Shown here: positions 14,714 through 21,655 of the stretch, in pieces
How positions within the stretch are numbered: the stretch's first letter is position 1
Layout of the letters: every line of letters starts with the position of its first letter
NCBI GenBank assembly: GCA_900547975.1
Contig: URIX01000025.1
Coordinates: 1 to 24,529 of the forward strand
Reading direction: 5' to 3'
DNA: 24,529 nucleotides
Origin: an uncultured Eubacteriales bacterium
GTDB lineage: Bacteria; Bacillota; Clostridia; Christensenellales; CAG-917
The notes under the pieces: model-generated
Seen by the model: the letters and a program-made list of their open reading frames with translations, nothing else
What the model was told of the DNA's origin: nothing
The model's database searches: none
Made by a program: the position numbers and the translations under genes

Positions 14714-15586
14714 TTACAGAATCATTGCAAAGGCATTTTTCGCCGCCTCTGCCGCTTCGCTTGCCGAACCCGACAAATCCGTCGAGAGAGCCCAGCCGTA
14801 CTTGTTTGCGCAAAAACTTATAACGCCCACGACGAACATCGCGATGAGCATAGAAAGCGGCGTTGAAAAACTGTCGAGCCACTTCCAGTTTGCCTTGTTT
14901 ATAAGCACGTCGCAAACGTACATACACGCCATCGCAACCAAAACCGCGATAAAATTGTAGTAGCCGTCGATGAAGGTCACGTTCTTTGCGAGAGTTTCGA
15001 TGCTCATTGCAAGGTAGCCGATAACCATACCGATAAAAGACACTTGGAAAACAAGGTCGCCGATATTCACGCCGCCTTTCTTTCCGCCCGTGGTTTTTGC
15101 CATAAGTTTGCCGATTTTCGGCTGATACAAGCGATAGAAGAACAGCACTTCGACGCCGCCGGAACAAATTGCAATGGTCATAATCATAGCCATAGTCGCA
15201 AAGTCCTGTGCGGAAATTCCGTGCGCAATCATATTGCTCATAGAGCCGTAAAGTCCTTCGGCAACGCCGTTTGCCATCTGCGTTTCGTATTGAAGCGAAC
15301 CGACGACGGAAAGTCTGATTGCGGGGAAGGCAATGCCGAGCGTACCGATGAGCGTAACGACGCCGAGCGCGATTCCGAGACCGGGAAGAATGGAAAACGT
15401 CGCCGAAGTCGTTATGACTTTCTTGATTTTGGAGGATTCGATGCCGAGTTCTTTTGCTCTCTTGAACGCCGACAGCATATAGTAGAGCGACAGAGCGACG
15501 ATAAACGCCAGCACCACGCCGTACAATACGAACACCATCGGGTCTCTCAAAGAGAACTCTCGCGCACCCATTGCGGTTGCAAACAT
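14714..15586 (-). CDS. DUF5058-like integral membrane protein
   Basis: DUF5058 proteins are uncharacterised membrane proteins, mainly from Bacillota. The match is from memory of the family pattern: an early helix followed by LSAFKRAKELGI, then ATFSILPGLGIALGVVTLIG, GIAFPAIRLSVVGSLQYET, and an alternating helix/loop second half. The protein has 290 residues and about seven helices. The start at 15586 has SD AGAGGTG; a second ATG five codons later is less well placed. It is the first gene of a two-gene operon with its own promoter (15625-15653). A transport role is often assumed for such pairs but nothing in the sequence proves it. Confidence 0.72.
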   Translation of the reverse strand: MFATAMGAREFSLRDPMVFVLYGVVLAFIVALSLYYMLSAFKRAKELGIESSKIKKVITTSATFSILPGLGIALGVVTLIGTLGIAFPAIRLSVVGSLQYETQMANGVAEGLYGSMSNMIAHGISAQDFATMAMIMTIAICSGGVEVLFFYRLYQPKIGKLMAKTTGGKKGGVNIGDLVFQVSFIGMVIGYLAMSIETLAKNVTFIDGYYNFIAVLVAMACMYVCDVLINKANWKWLDSFSTPLSMLIAMFVVGVISFCANKYGWALSTDLSGSASEAAEAAKNAFAMIL

Positions 15587-15624
15587 AAGCGCACCTCTTT
15601 TAATGTTTTTTTAATAATACGTTA

Positions 15625-15653
15625 AGTATAAATCATAAGTCGCCGTTAGGCAA
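15625..15653 (-). promoter_or_regulatory. Promoter of the DUF5058 operon
   Basis: On the minus strand: TTGCCT (15653-15648), a 17-nt spacer and TATACT (15630-15625). The predicted start near 15618 leaves a 32-nt leader that holds a T-run and the SD. Confidence 0.55.
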
Positions 15654-15683
15654 TAATTTTTTTTGCGCAAGTCTTTCAAATTT

Positions 15684-15860
15684 GCGCCGACAGCGGATTA
15701 TACTCGCTTATTCGCGTATGCCTTGTCGGTCAAATTATGTCGCGTTATATTCCGCGCCGATTAATTGGATTGCATATTTGCATTGTCAATCGAATTGCGG
15801 CTTATATTTGCTCGGCCGTTCATTTTGCGCCGACTAATCCGATTCCATTTTTGCTAAAAA
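15684..15860 (+). repeat. Degenerate tandem repeats of about 70 nt
   Basis: GCGCCGA occurs at 15684, 15754 and 15827 (spacing 70 and 73). Similar sequence follows each: TAAT..GATT.CAT after copies two and three, and CTTGTCGGTCAAATTATGTCGC against CATTGTCAATCGAATTGCGGC after copies one and two. Identity is moderate, and I see no gene in the stretch. It lies between the divergent DUF5058 and folate promoters. Confidence 0.45.
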
Positions 15861-15863
15861 GCC

Positions 15864-15892
15864 TTGCTTATAAATTCGTTTGGTGCTAAAAT
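15864..15892 (+). promoter_or_regulatory. Promoter of the folate operon
   Basis: TTGCTT (15864-15869), an exact 17-nt spacer and TAAAAT (15887-15892) preceded by TGC, an extended -10. The predicted start is near 15899, just before the riboswitch aptamer begins at 15908. Confidence 0.65.
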
Positions 15893-15907
15893 TCAATTAT
15901 CATCTAT

Positions 15908-16002
15908 GGAAGTAGTAGAAATTGCGCGTTAAGTGCCGTACGAACGTGGGGTGTCGGCGGACGAAGGGCGTTGCTCGCGGTGCAATATTCACTCCGGACT
16001 TC
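15908..16002 (+). promoter_or_regulatory. Tetrahydrofolate (THF) riboswitch aptamer
   Basis: The segment carries the conserved blocks of the folT-type THF riboswitch in order: GGAAGTAGTAGAAATT, GCGCGTTAAGTG, GGGGTGTCGGCGG, CGAAGGGCG, CGCGGTG and CTCCGGACTTC. Pairing also fits. P1 is GAAGT (15909-15913) with ACTTC (15998-16002). P2 is GAAATTGC (15918-15925) with GCAATATTC (15982-15990, one bulge). A P3-type stem is GCCG (15934-15937) with CGGC (15955-15958). Position immediately upstream of folC-folE-folP-folBK fits the known use of this class: it binds reduced folate and lowers expression of folate synthesis or uptake genes. Confidence 0.92.
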
Positions 16003-16032
16003 ACATATTACCATAAAAGGTTTTTTGCGAGT

Positions 16033-16047
16033 GCTTCCAAAGGAGGT
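16033..16047 (+). promoter_or_regulatory. SD-sequestering hairpin, riboswitch expression platform
   Basis: GCTTCC (16033-16038), AAA, GGAGGT (16042-16047) fold into a small hairpin, with two G-U pairs, that hides the folC SD. CTTCC (16034-16038) is also a perfect complement of GGAAG (15908-15912), the 5' arm of aptamer P1. Ligand-stabilised P1 would free CTTCC to hide the SD, while unbound RNA could open it. This points to translational control; the mechanism is inferred. Confidence 0.6.
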
Positions 16048-16052
16048 GCTTT

Positions 16053-17387
16053 TTGTTTTACCAAGAGGCAATCGACTACATAAAGAATATCGAAAGGTCG
16101 GGTTCGGATTACGGCATCGAGCGTATGCGTGAACTTCTCGACCTTCTCGGCGCGCCCGACAAACGATTGAAATTCGTGCATATCGCAGGCACGAACGGCA
16201 AAGGCTCTGTGAGCGCGTATCTCACGTCGGTTTTGAAAGAGGCGGGCTATAAGGTCGGCACTTACAATTCGCCGTCCGTTTTCTGCTACAACGAAAGGTG
16301 GCTGATAAACGGCAAACCGCTTTCGGACGAGGACGTAGCAAAGTATCTCACCGTCGTAAAAGAGCGCATAGAAAGCGAGCGTATTTTGCGCAACGCGTTC
16401 GGCATAGGCGAGTTCAATCCGACGGCTTTTGAAATAGAAACCGCTGTCGCTATGCTTGCGTTTTTCGACAAAGAATGCGACGTATGCGTGCTTGAAACGG
16501 GACTCGGCGGAAGGTGGGACGCAACCAATGCAATCGAGGATAAGGAACTTGCGGTGATAACACCGATAGGTCTTGACCATTGCGCGATTTTGGGGGATAC
16601 GCTCCGGCAAATCGCAAGCGAGAAAGCGGCGATAATCAAAGATGTTGCGGTCACTTGCAATCAGCCCGCCGAAGTGATGGAAGAAATCGAAAATCCCTAC
16701 GTGTTCAAGGACGGCAAAAAAGAGTATCGCAAGGCACAAGTGTTCGTGTGCAAAGAACCGATTTTTTTAAGTGGCGATTTGAGCGGACAACGCTTTTTAT
16801 GCGACGGCAAAGAGTACGAAATATCTATGCTCGGAAAGCACCAACTCACAAACGCCGCAATAGCGATTTGCGCCGTCGAGCAACTGAGGAACAAGCACTT
16901 TTACATAAGTCGGACCGCGCTTGAAAACGGACTTAAAAACACCGTGTGGAAAGCAAGACTGCAAGTCGTCAAAAACGCAAAAGAGGACTTTAACATAACG
17001 ATTCCGCAAGATAAAGTGCTTATTTTCGACGGTTCGCACAATCCGCAAGGCGCAACCACGCTTGCCAATGCGATAAAGGATTTGTTTCAATCAAGGCGCG
17101 TTCATCTCGTTTTGGGCGTGCTTAAAGACAAGGACGTCAATGGCATTTGCCAAATCGTCGCGCCGCTTGCCGACAAGATAACTTGCGTTACGCCGCCGTC
17201 CCCGAGAGCAATGCAAAAAGAGGATTTGCTTTTGATTGCAAAACCGCTTTGCAAAGGAATTTGCGACGTTCAAAACGACATAAAAACCGCAGTGCAAAAC
17301 GCTTTGAGAGGCGATTGCGACGTCGTGATTCTGTGCGGCTCGCTCACGCTTTTTCAAAACCTTAACGACGATAAAAAAACGATATAA
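16053..17387 (+). CDS. folC: Folylpolyglutamate synthase / dihydrofolate synthase
   Basis: FolC adds glutamate to dihydropteroate to give dihydrofolate and extends the polyglutamate chain of reduced folates. The 444-residue protein shows the Mur-ligase type P-loop HIAGTNGKGSVSAYL (about residues 43-57), GLGGRWDATNAIE (about 150), TPIGLDHCAILGDT and the late motif DGSHNPQGA. All are standard FolC motifs and the length is normal. The start is TTG at 16053, six bases after a strong AGGAGG; no ATG start gives a family-like N-terminus. A weak start codon with a strong, hideable SD suits riboswitch control. It is the first gene of the folate operon. Confidence 0.93.
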   Translation: MFYQEAIDYIKNIERSGSDYGIERMRELLDLLGAPDKRLKFVHIAGTNGKGSVSAYLTSVLKEAGYKVGTYNSPSVFCYNERWLINGKPLSDEDVAKYLTVVKERIESERILRNAFGIGEFNPTAFEIETAVAMLAFFDKECDVCVLETGLGGRWDATNAIEDKELAVITPIGLDHCAILGDTLRQIASEKAAIIKDVAVTCNQPAEVMEEIENPYVFKDGKKEYRKAQVFVCKEPIFLSGDLSGQRFLCDGKEYEISMLGKHQLTNAAIAICAVEQLRNKHFYISRTALENGLKNTVWKARLQVVKNAKEDFNITIPQDKVLIFDGSHNPQGATTLANAIKDLFQSRRVHLVLGVLKDKDVNGICQIVAPLADKITCVTPPSPRAMQKEDLLLIAKPLCKGICDVQNDIKTAVQNALRGDCDVVILCGSLTLFQNLNDDKKTI

Positions 17388-17395
17388 ATACGCTT

Positions 17396-17956
17396 ATGAA
17401 AAACAATAATATCGACCAAGAAAAAATCAAAAAAGCAGTCTACGACATTCTCGAAGCCATAGGCGAAGACCCTATGCGCGAGGGACTTTTGGAAACTCCC
17501 GACAGAGTTGCGCGTATGCTTGAAGAACTAACCGCAGGTTATAACGACGATGCAAAAACTCATCTTTCAAAAACTTTCGTTGAGAGCGGAAGTGAAGTCG
17601 TCATCGAAAAGGATATAGACTTTTCCTCTACTTGCGAACATCACCTTATGCCGTTTTTCGGCAAGGTGCATATCGCGTATATTCCGAGCGGAAAGGTCGT
17701 CGGACTTTCAAAACTCGCGCGCGTCGTAGAGGTTTACGCAAAGCGGTTGCAACTTCAAGAAAGGCTCAACGCGCAGATTGCCGACGCAATTTTCGAGCAA
17801 CTCAATCCGAAGGGAGTTATCGTCGTAATCGAGGCGCACCACACCTGTATGAGCGCAAGAGGCGTAAAGAAAATCGGCGCGAAAACAATCACTTTCGCAA
17901 AGAGAGGCGAGGTCGGCGAACTCGTCGAGAAAATGCTTATCGAGGGGATAAAATGA
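17396..17956 (+). CDS. folE: GTP cyclohydrolase I
   Basis: FolE converts GTP to 7,8-dihydroneopterin triphosphate, the first step of pterin and folate synthesis. The 186-residue protein has the zinc and active-site motifs: TCEHHLMPFFGKVHIAYIP (Cys80, His82 and His83 region), GLSKLARVVE and HHTCMSARGV (Cys151). It is complete and of usual length for the homodecameric FolE1 type. It starts eight bases after the folC stop and has no recognisable SD, so translation probably depends on ribosomes coming from folC. That would extend riboswitch control to it. Its stop overlaps the folP start (ATGA). Confidence 0.95.
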   Translation: MKNNNIDQEKIKKAVYDILEAIGEDPMREGLLETPDRVARMLEELTAGYNDDAKTHLSKTFVESGSEVVIEKDIDFSSTCEHHLMPFFGKVHIAYIPSGKVVGLSKLARVVEVYAKRLQLQERLNAQIADAIFEQLNPKGVIVVIEAHHTCMSARGVKKIGAKTITFAKRGEVGELVEKMLIEGIK

Positions 17957-18750
17957 GAGGACAACGTAAGTACGATTTTCACGTCGGCAACAAAACTTTC
18001 ACGGACGGCACGCACGTTATGGCAATTCTCAACGTCACGCCCGACAGTTTTTTTGCGGGAAGCAGACACGCTCACGACGCGGTTGAAACCGCCGAAAAGT
18101 TTTTGCAACAGGGTGCACAAATCATAGATATAGGCGGACAATCCACAAGACCCGGCGCGCAAAGCGTAAGTGCAATCGAGGAAATGGCAAGGGTATTGCC
18201 GGCGGTCGAAAGCATAAAAAAAGCGTTTCCCGACGCGCTCGTCAGCGTTGATACGTTCTATCCCGACGTTGCGCAAGCGGCAATCGATTTGGGCGCGGAT
18301 ATGATAAACGACGTAAGTTGCCTCGCCGACAAAAATCTTGCCAAAGTCGTCGCGCAAAACAACGTTTCGATATGCGTTATGCACGACAGACGCAACTCCA
18401 AAATATCCGACCTCTTTTTCGACAAGGAAACGGGGCTTATGCGAGCGGTCGATTCGCTCTTGTCGCAAGGACTCGACAAAAGCAGAATCTTGCTTGACGG
18501 CGGCATAGGTTTCAACAAAAACAACGATGAGGACCGGCAACTTTTGAGAGATTACGACAAACTTTTGGATATGTTTGACGAGTATCCCTTCTTGCTCGGA
18601 ACGTCGCGAAAATCTATGTTCGGCGGCACGCCCGACACGAGACTTTCGGCAACTCTCGACTCTACGATTCTCGCCGTAAAGCAAGGCGTATTATTTGTTA
18701 GAGTTCACGACGTTAAAGAAAATATTGCCGTTATAAACCTTTCAAAATAA
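17953..18750 (+). CDS. folP: Dihydropteroate synthase
   Basis: DHPS condenses hydroxymethyl-dihydropterin pyrophosphate with p-aminobenzoate and is the sulfonamide target. In 265 residues it shows MAILNVTPDSFFAGS (about 23-37), IDIGGQSTRPGAQ (57-70), SVDTFYPDVA, MINDVS, ILLDGGIGFNKN, GTSRKSMFGG and RVHDV, all expected for the TIM-barrel family. The usual Glu of the GGESTRPG loop is Gln here, a mild change. The start ATG at 17953 overlaps the folE stop by ATGA, with GAGGGG upstream. The open frame extends further upstream but would only read folE out of frame. Confidence 0.94.
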   Translation: MRGQRKYDFHVGNKTFTDGTHVMAILNVTPDSFFAGSRHAHDAVETAEKFLQQGAQIIDIGGQSTRPGAQSVSAIEEMARVLPAVESIKKAFPDALVSVDTFYPDVAQAAIDLGADMINDVSCLADKNLAKVVAQNNVSICVMHDRRNSKISDLFFDKETGLMRAVDSLLSQGLDKSRILLDGGIGFNKNNDEDRQLLRDYDKLLDMFDEYPFLLGTSRKSMFGGTPDTRLSATLDSTILAVKQGVLFVRVHDVKENIAVINLSK

Positions 18751-18760
18751 CACAAAAAAT

Positions 18761-19576
18761 ATGGACAAAATAATACTCAAAAACTACCAAATAACTTCCT
18801 GCCACGGGTGCAACCCCGAAGAAAAAATTACGCCGCAAAGATTTGTGTTTACGGCTGAAATTTTCTACGATTTTTCCGAAGCGGCAAAATTCGATAATTT
18901 GACAAAAACCATAAGTTATAGCGACGTAAAGAAGACATTAAAGTCGTTTTGCGAAAACAACTGCTTTGATTTGATTGAAACTTTGGCAACGCGCTCGGCT
19001 GAATTATTGCTCAAAAAATACCCTGCGAAAAAGGTGATTCTCACCGTCAAAAAACCCGACGCGCCAATGAGCGGCGTGTTCGATTACGCTGCAGTCGAAG
19101 TCGAAAAAGAATGGCACGAAGTCTACCTTGCGCTCGGTTCGAATATGGGCGACAAAAACGCGTATCTCGACTTTGCGATTGCAAGGCTTTTAGCCGACGA
19201 CAATATAAAGGAAGTAAAGGAAAGCTCGAGATATTCGACGCTTCCGTACGGCGGCGTCGCGACGAACGATTTTGTCAACAGCGCGGTGAGGATTCAAACC
19301 TTGTATAGCCCCGAAGAACTTTTGAGGGTCGTATCGCAAATCGAAAAGGACGGCGAGCGCGTGCGCAACGAGAGGTGGGGCAACAGAACCCTCGACGTCG
19401 ATATAATTTTCTACGACGATTGCGTCGTCGAGTTAAACGATTTGTGCGTTCCGCATAGCGATATGCAGCATAGAGATTTTGTCCTTAAACCGCTTGCCGA
19501 ACTTTGCCCGTACAAACTTCATCCGATTCTCAAAAAGCGCGTTTGCGAACTTCTTGCCGCCGTCGAAAATAAGTGA
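18761..19576 (+). CDS. folBK: Fused dihydroneopterin aldolase / HPPK
   Basis: This bifunctional enzyme makes and then pyrophosphorylates 6-hydroxymethyl-7,8-dihydropterin. Residues 1-115 are FolB: CHGCNPEEK (Glu21), ISYSDV (Tyr53), TVKKPDAPMSGVFDYAAVEV (Lys98). Residues 118-271 are FolK: YLALGSNMGDK (124-132), YGGVATNDFVNSAV, and RNERWGNRTLDVDIIFYDD with the Mg-binding Asp pair (about 212 and 214), then PHSDMQHRDFVLKPL. The two domains join without a linker. The gene starts 10 nt after folP with no clear SD and closes the operon. No dihydroneopterin triphosphate phosphatase or DHFR gene is in the window. Confidence 0.93.
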   Translation: MDKIILKNYQITSCHGCNPEEKITPQRFVFTAEIFYDFSEAAKFDNLTKTISYSDVKKTLKSFCENNCFDLIETLATRSAELLLKKYPAKKVILTVKKPDAPMSGVFDYAAVEVEKEWHEVYLALGSNMGDKNAYLDFAIARLLADDNIKEVKESSRYSTLPYGGVATNDFVNSAVRIQTLYSPEELLRVVSQIEKDGERVRNERWGNRTLDVDIIFYDDCVVELNDLCVPHSDMQHRDFVLKPLAELCPYKLHPILKKRVCELLAAVENK

Positions 19577-19612
19577 CGAATATCCGCGTTTTCCGCTTAA
19601 AGAAATATGTTC

Positions 19613-19641
19613 TTGCAATAATTCATATTGTATGATAAACT
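19613..19641 (+). promoter_or_regulatory. Possible promoter of the LURP-one-like gene
   Basis: TTGCAA (19613-19618), a 17-nt spacer and TAAACT (19636-19641); TATGAT at 19631 is an alternative -10. It lies 43 nt before the start codon. No terminator was found between folBK and here, so read-through is also possible. Confidence 0.4.
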
Positions 19642-19683
19642 ACATTTAGTGCGAAGAACGTTCGCAAATTGTTGGAGGGAATT

Positions 19684-20178
19684 ATGAGGATAATCATCAA
19701 ACAAAAGTATTTTACCGTCGGTGCAAAATTCGAAATAAAAACGAAAGAAGGGCAAACCGCATTCTTTGCCGAAAGACAGTGGGACAGATTTATGACCAAC
19801 GTCGTTCTGTTCACGCCCGACGGCGCGCCGATTGCTCGTATGCAATCCGAACTCAAAAAAGTTTTCACGTCTTGGTTTTCTATCTCCGACGCGCGCGGCA
19901 ATCAAGTGTGCGTCATCAACGAGAAATTGCCGTTTTTGTGCTTCCGCCGAGCCGTATCGTCGCAAGGCAATCTCAACGTCAAAATTAAGGCAGGTCCTTT
20001 CCATATGAAAGCCTATCTTCTCGATTCAAACGGCAAAGCACTCGCCGTCAAAGCACGCAAAAAACTGCTTTCAATCCGCGACACATACGTCATCGATATC
20101 GACGAAAATCGCATAAACCCTGCGTACGGTGTGTTGGTGGGGTTGTGGTATGACCTTGTTTGCCACCCCTCCCATTAA
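19684..20178 (+). CDS. LURP-one-related / Tubby C-terminal-like protein
   Basis: The 164-residue protein starts MRIIIKQKYFTVGAKFEI and has the repeating beta-strand plan of the LURP-one-related (YxjI-like) family: ...KQKYF..GAKFEI.T.EG...F, then VLFTPDGAPIARMQSEL, FSISDARGNQVCVINEKL, MKAYLLDSNGKALAVKARKKLLSIRDTYVIDID. Members form a small 12-strand barrel around a helix, related to the Tubby C-terminal domain. Their function in bacteria is unknown; phospholipid binding or scramblase-like roles have been proposed. The ATG at 19684 is chosen because GGAGGGA stands right before it; a TTG at 19669 lies within that site. It is a single-gene unit ending at strong inverted repeats. Confidence 0.72.
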   Translation: MRIIIKQKYFTVGAKFEIKTKEGQTAFFAERQWDRFMTNVVLFTPDGAPIARMQSELKKVFTSWFSISDARGNQVCVINEKLPFLCFRRAVSSQGNLNVKIKAGPFHMKAYLLDSNGKALAVKARKKLLSIRDTYVIDIDENRINPAYGVLVGLWYDLVCHPSH

Positions 20179-20352
20179 AAGCGCACCAAATCGCGCCTAA
20201 CTTTGGACGCGATTGACGCAAACGTAGCAATCGCTATTCCGTCACTTCGTTCCTTACAGAGGCACTCGCCCGACAACTCATTTACGATTAGTAAATTAGG
20301 GTTGCCGTTCGAGTGCCTCTTTCGCGTTATGCATCGATTTGGCGCACTTTTA
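20176..20352. repeat. Element bounded by 18-bp inverted repeats, with nested stems
   Basis: TAAAAGCGCACCAAATCG (20176-20193) and CGATTTGGCGCACTTTTA (20335-20352) are inverted repeats with two mismatches. Inside lie AATCGCG/CGCGATT (20189-20195 and 20208-20214) and AGAGGCACTCG/CGAGTGCCTCT (20258-20268 and 20310-20320). It begins at the stop codon of the upstream gene. It could be a MITE-like insertion, a large terminator or a structured RNA. No gene was recognised in 20179-20496. Confidence 0.55.
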
Positions 20353-20371
20353 CAAAACATATTAATGCGTC

Positions 20372-20435
20372 AGGCACACCCCGCCTCAAAATCGTGTACG
20401 TCTATGTACACTGGATTTTGATTCAAGCCGTGCCT
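20372..20435. repeat. Strong nested hairpin next to the 20176-20352 element
   Basis: AGGCAC (20372-20377) pairs with GTGCCT (20430-20435). Inside, CAAAATCGTGTAC (20387-20399) pairs with GTACAC and GATTTTG (20406-20420, one 2-nt bulge) around a six-base loop. No T-run follows on either strand, so it is not an ordinary terminator. Confidence 0.55.
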
Positions 20436-20496
20436 TTCGCGTTTTTCATCTCAATAGCGCAATTTTACAGAATCTTAAAAGTTAACGGTTTTCCGA

Positions 20497-21186
20497 TTAA
20501 ACGTGGGTTACAAGAAGATATATCCCAAAACTGACAATTCCGATTGATAATACCAGATTTAGCGCGGGTGCAAGAAATACTGCAATGGCTATAAATATAG
20601 CAAGCGACAATAATGTGGCAAAAATATGCGATCCGCCGCTTGTACCGATAGAACCGTCAGAAGACACATACCAACCGCCACCGCCTGCGTCTGTGTCGTC
20701 AAACGGATTTAGCCACGCAATTAAACCGATGATAATTCCGAGAAACGAAATTCCCAAATATCCGAACATCATAAACCAGTTGTAAGCTGGAACACCGATT
20801 TTGCTTACGGTTTTAGCAATCCTTTCATAGTAGCGCACAAACTTTGTGTGATTTGAATAATATGCTTTTCTTGCGGTTTTTCTCGACCATAGATTTGCAT
20901 ATAAATGTGTTATATGTGGCGATTTTTCCGATTTTTTCGATAAATAATCGGGAACTTCATTTGCATTTACCCCAAAGTACTTTTGAGATATTTCGTTAAG
21001 TTCCGAATCAGAAGATATTTCATTGAAATAGTCGGTATGATATCCAGCCAGCAAATAGCCTGTGCTTGCAAAAAGGTAGGTGGCAAACGCCCACGAAGCC
21101 ATAGCAACCAGTCCGATTATTATAACCAAAACGGATACTATAATCATAAACAATGACGAAGCACTCTCTTTTGTAGAATTGTCCAT
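20497..21186 (-). CDS. Membrane protein of unknown family, divergent from an XRE regulator
   Basis: I do not recognise this protein. The start at 21186 (MDNSTKESASSLFM) has SD GAGAGGAAA; the open frame extends further but runs through the promoter. It has 229 residues: membrane helix about 12-40, a soluble or extracellular stretch of about 80 residues rich in Tyr, Ser and charged residues, a helix near 137-160, a Gly-rich loop (DDTDAGGGGWYVSSDGSIGTSGGS) and two closing helices. Codon choice is visibly more AT-rich than in the neighbouring folate and kinase genes, suggesting recent transfer. It shares an operator-containing intergenic region with the XRE gene, which probably represses it. Confidence 0.65.
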   Translation of the reverse strand: MDNSTKESASSLFMIIVSVLVIIIGLVAMASWAFATYLFASTGYLLAGYHTDYFNEISSDSELNEISQKYFGVNANEVPDYLSKKSEKSPHITHLYANLWSRKTARKAYYSNHTKFVRYYERIAKTVSKIGVPAYNWFMMFGYLGISFLGIIIGLIAWLNPFDDTDAGGGGWYVSSDGSIGTSGGSHIFATLLSLAIFIAIAVFLAPALNLVLSIGIVSFGIYLLVTHV

Positions 21187-21219
21187 AATTTCCTCTCTAT
21201 ACCAAAACGGGATATTTTT

Positions 21220-21248
21220 ATAATACCAGTTTGGTATAATTAAGTCAA
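21220..21248 (-). promoter_or_regulatory. Promoter of the divergent membrane protein gene
   Basis: On the minus strand: TTGACT (21248-21243), an exact 17-nt spacer and TATTAT (21225-21220). The palindrome at 21223-21237 lies in the spacer and touches the -10, so a bound repressor would block it. Confidence 0.65.
21223..21237. promoter_or_regulatory. Palindromic operator of the XRE/membrane module
   Basis: ATACCAGTTTGGTAT is a perfect 6-bp inverted repeat around three bases. A further ATACCA half-site is present near 21199-21204. It overlaps TATAAT (21235-21240), the likely -10 of the plus-strand XRE gene, and the spacer of the minus-strand promoter, so one site can control both genes. Confidence 0.6.
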
Positions 21249-21273
21249 TAAAAATCACATATAAAGGTAAAAA

Positions 21274-21480
21274 ATGAGGCTGAAAGAGTTGAGAAATTCA
21301 TACGGTATATCGCAGTTGAAACTTGCGATGGACTTAAATATGAATCAAAACAGCATCAGTCGATATGAATGCGGCGAAAGAGAAGCCGATTATAATACTC
21401 TTATAAAATTCGCAGACTATTTTGACGTTTCCATTGATTATTTGTTGGAACGCACCGACAATCCGAAAGTCAATCGATAA
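21274..21480 (+). CDS. Small XRE/Cro-type HTH repressor
   Basis: The protein is 68 residues, only an HTH_3 domain: MRLKELRNSYGISQLKLAMDLNMNQNSISRYECGEREADYNTL with helix-turn-helix at about residues 12-35 and the closing FADYFDVSIDYLLERTDNP typical of phage-like repressors. It has no ligand or protease domain. A weak SD, AAAGG, precedes the ATG. The operator overlapping its -10 suggests autoregulation together with repression of the divergent membrane gene. The small size and AT-rich codons fit an accessory or phage-derived module. Confidence 0.85.
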   Translation: MRLKELRNSYGISQLKLAMDLNMNQNSISRYECGEREADYNTLIKFADYFDVSIDYLLERTDNPKVNR

Positions 21481-21517
21481 TATTCATATATATATTTTTT
21501 TTCGTTTTTTTCCTATC

Positions 21518-21546
21518 TTGAAAACGGGTTTTTCGTATGTTACAAT
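21518..21546 (+). promoter_or_regulatory. Promoter of the TGS/uridine kinase-like gene
   Basis: TTGAAA (21518-21523), an exact 17-nt spacer and TACAAT (21541-21546). The predicted start at 21553-21554 coincides with an in-frame ATG, giving either a leaderless longer form or a leader of about 100 nt before the SD-led ATG at 21656. Confidence 0.6.
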
Positions 21547-21655
21547 ATTATATATGTCACAAATATTTATATTTGACGAAAACGGCGAGTATAATTATGT
21601 GAAAATAATCAATCAAGCGGATTGCGCAACCGGTTTTGCGCAAAGTGAGGGGAAA

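Noticed and set aside
20203..20534. Two overlapping small open frames (72-73 residues)
   Set aside because: They run through the nested inverted repeats, lack SD sites and have no recognisable family.
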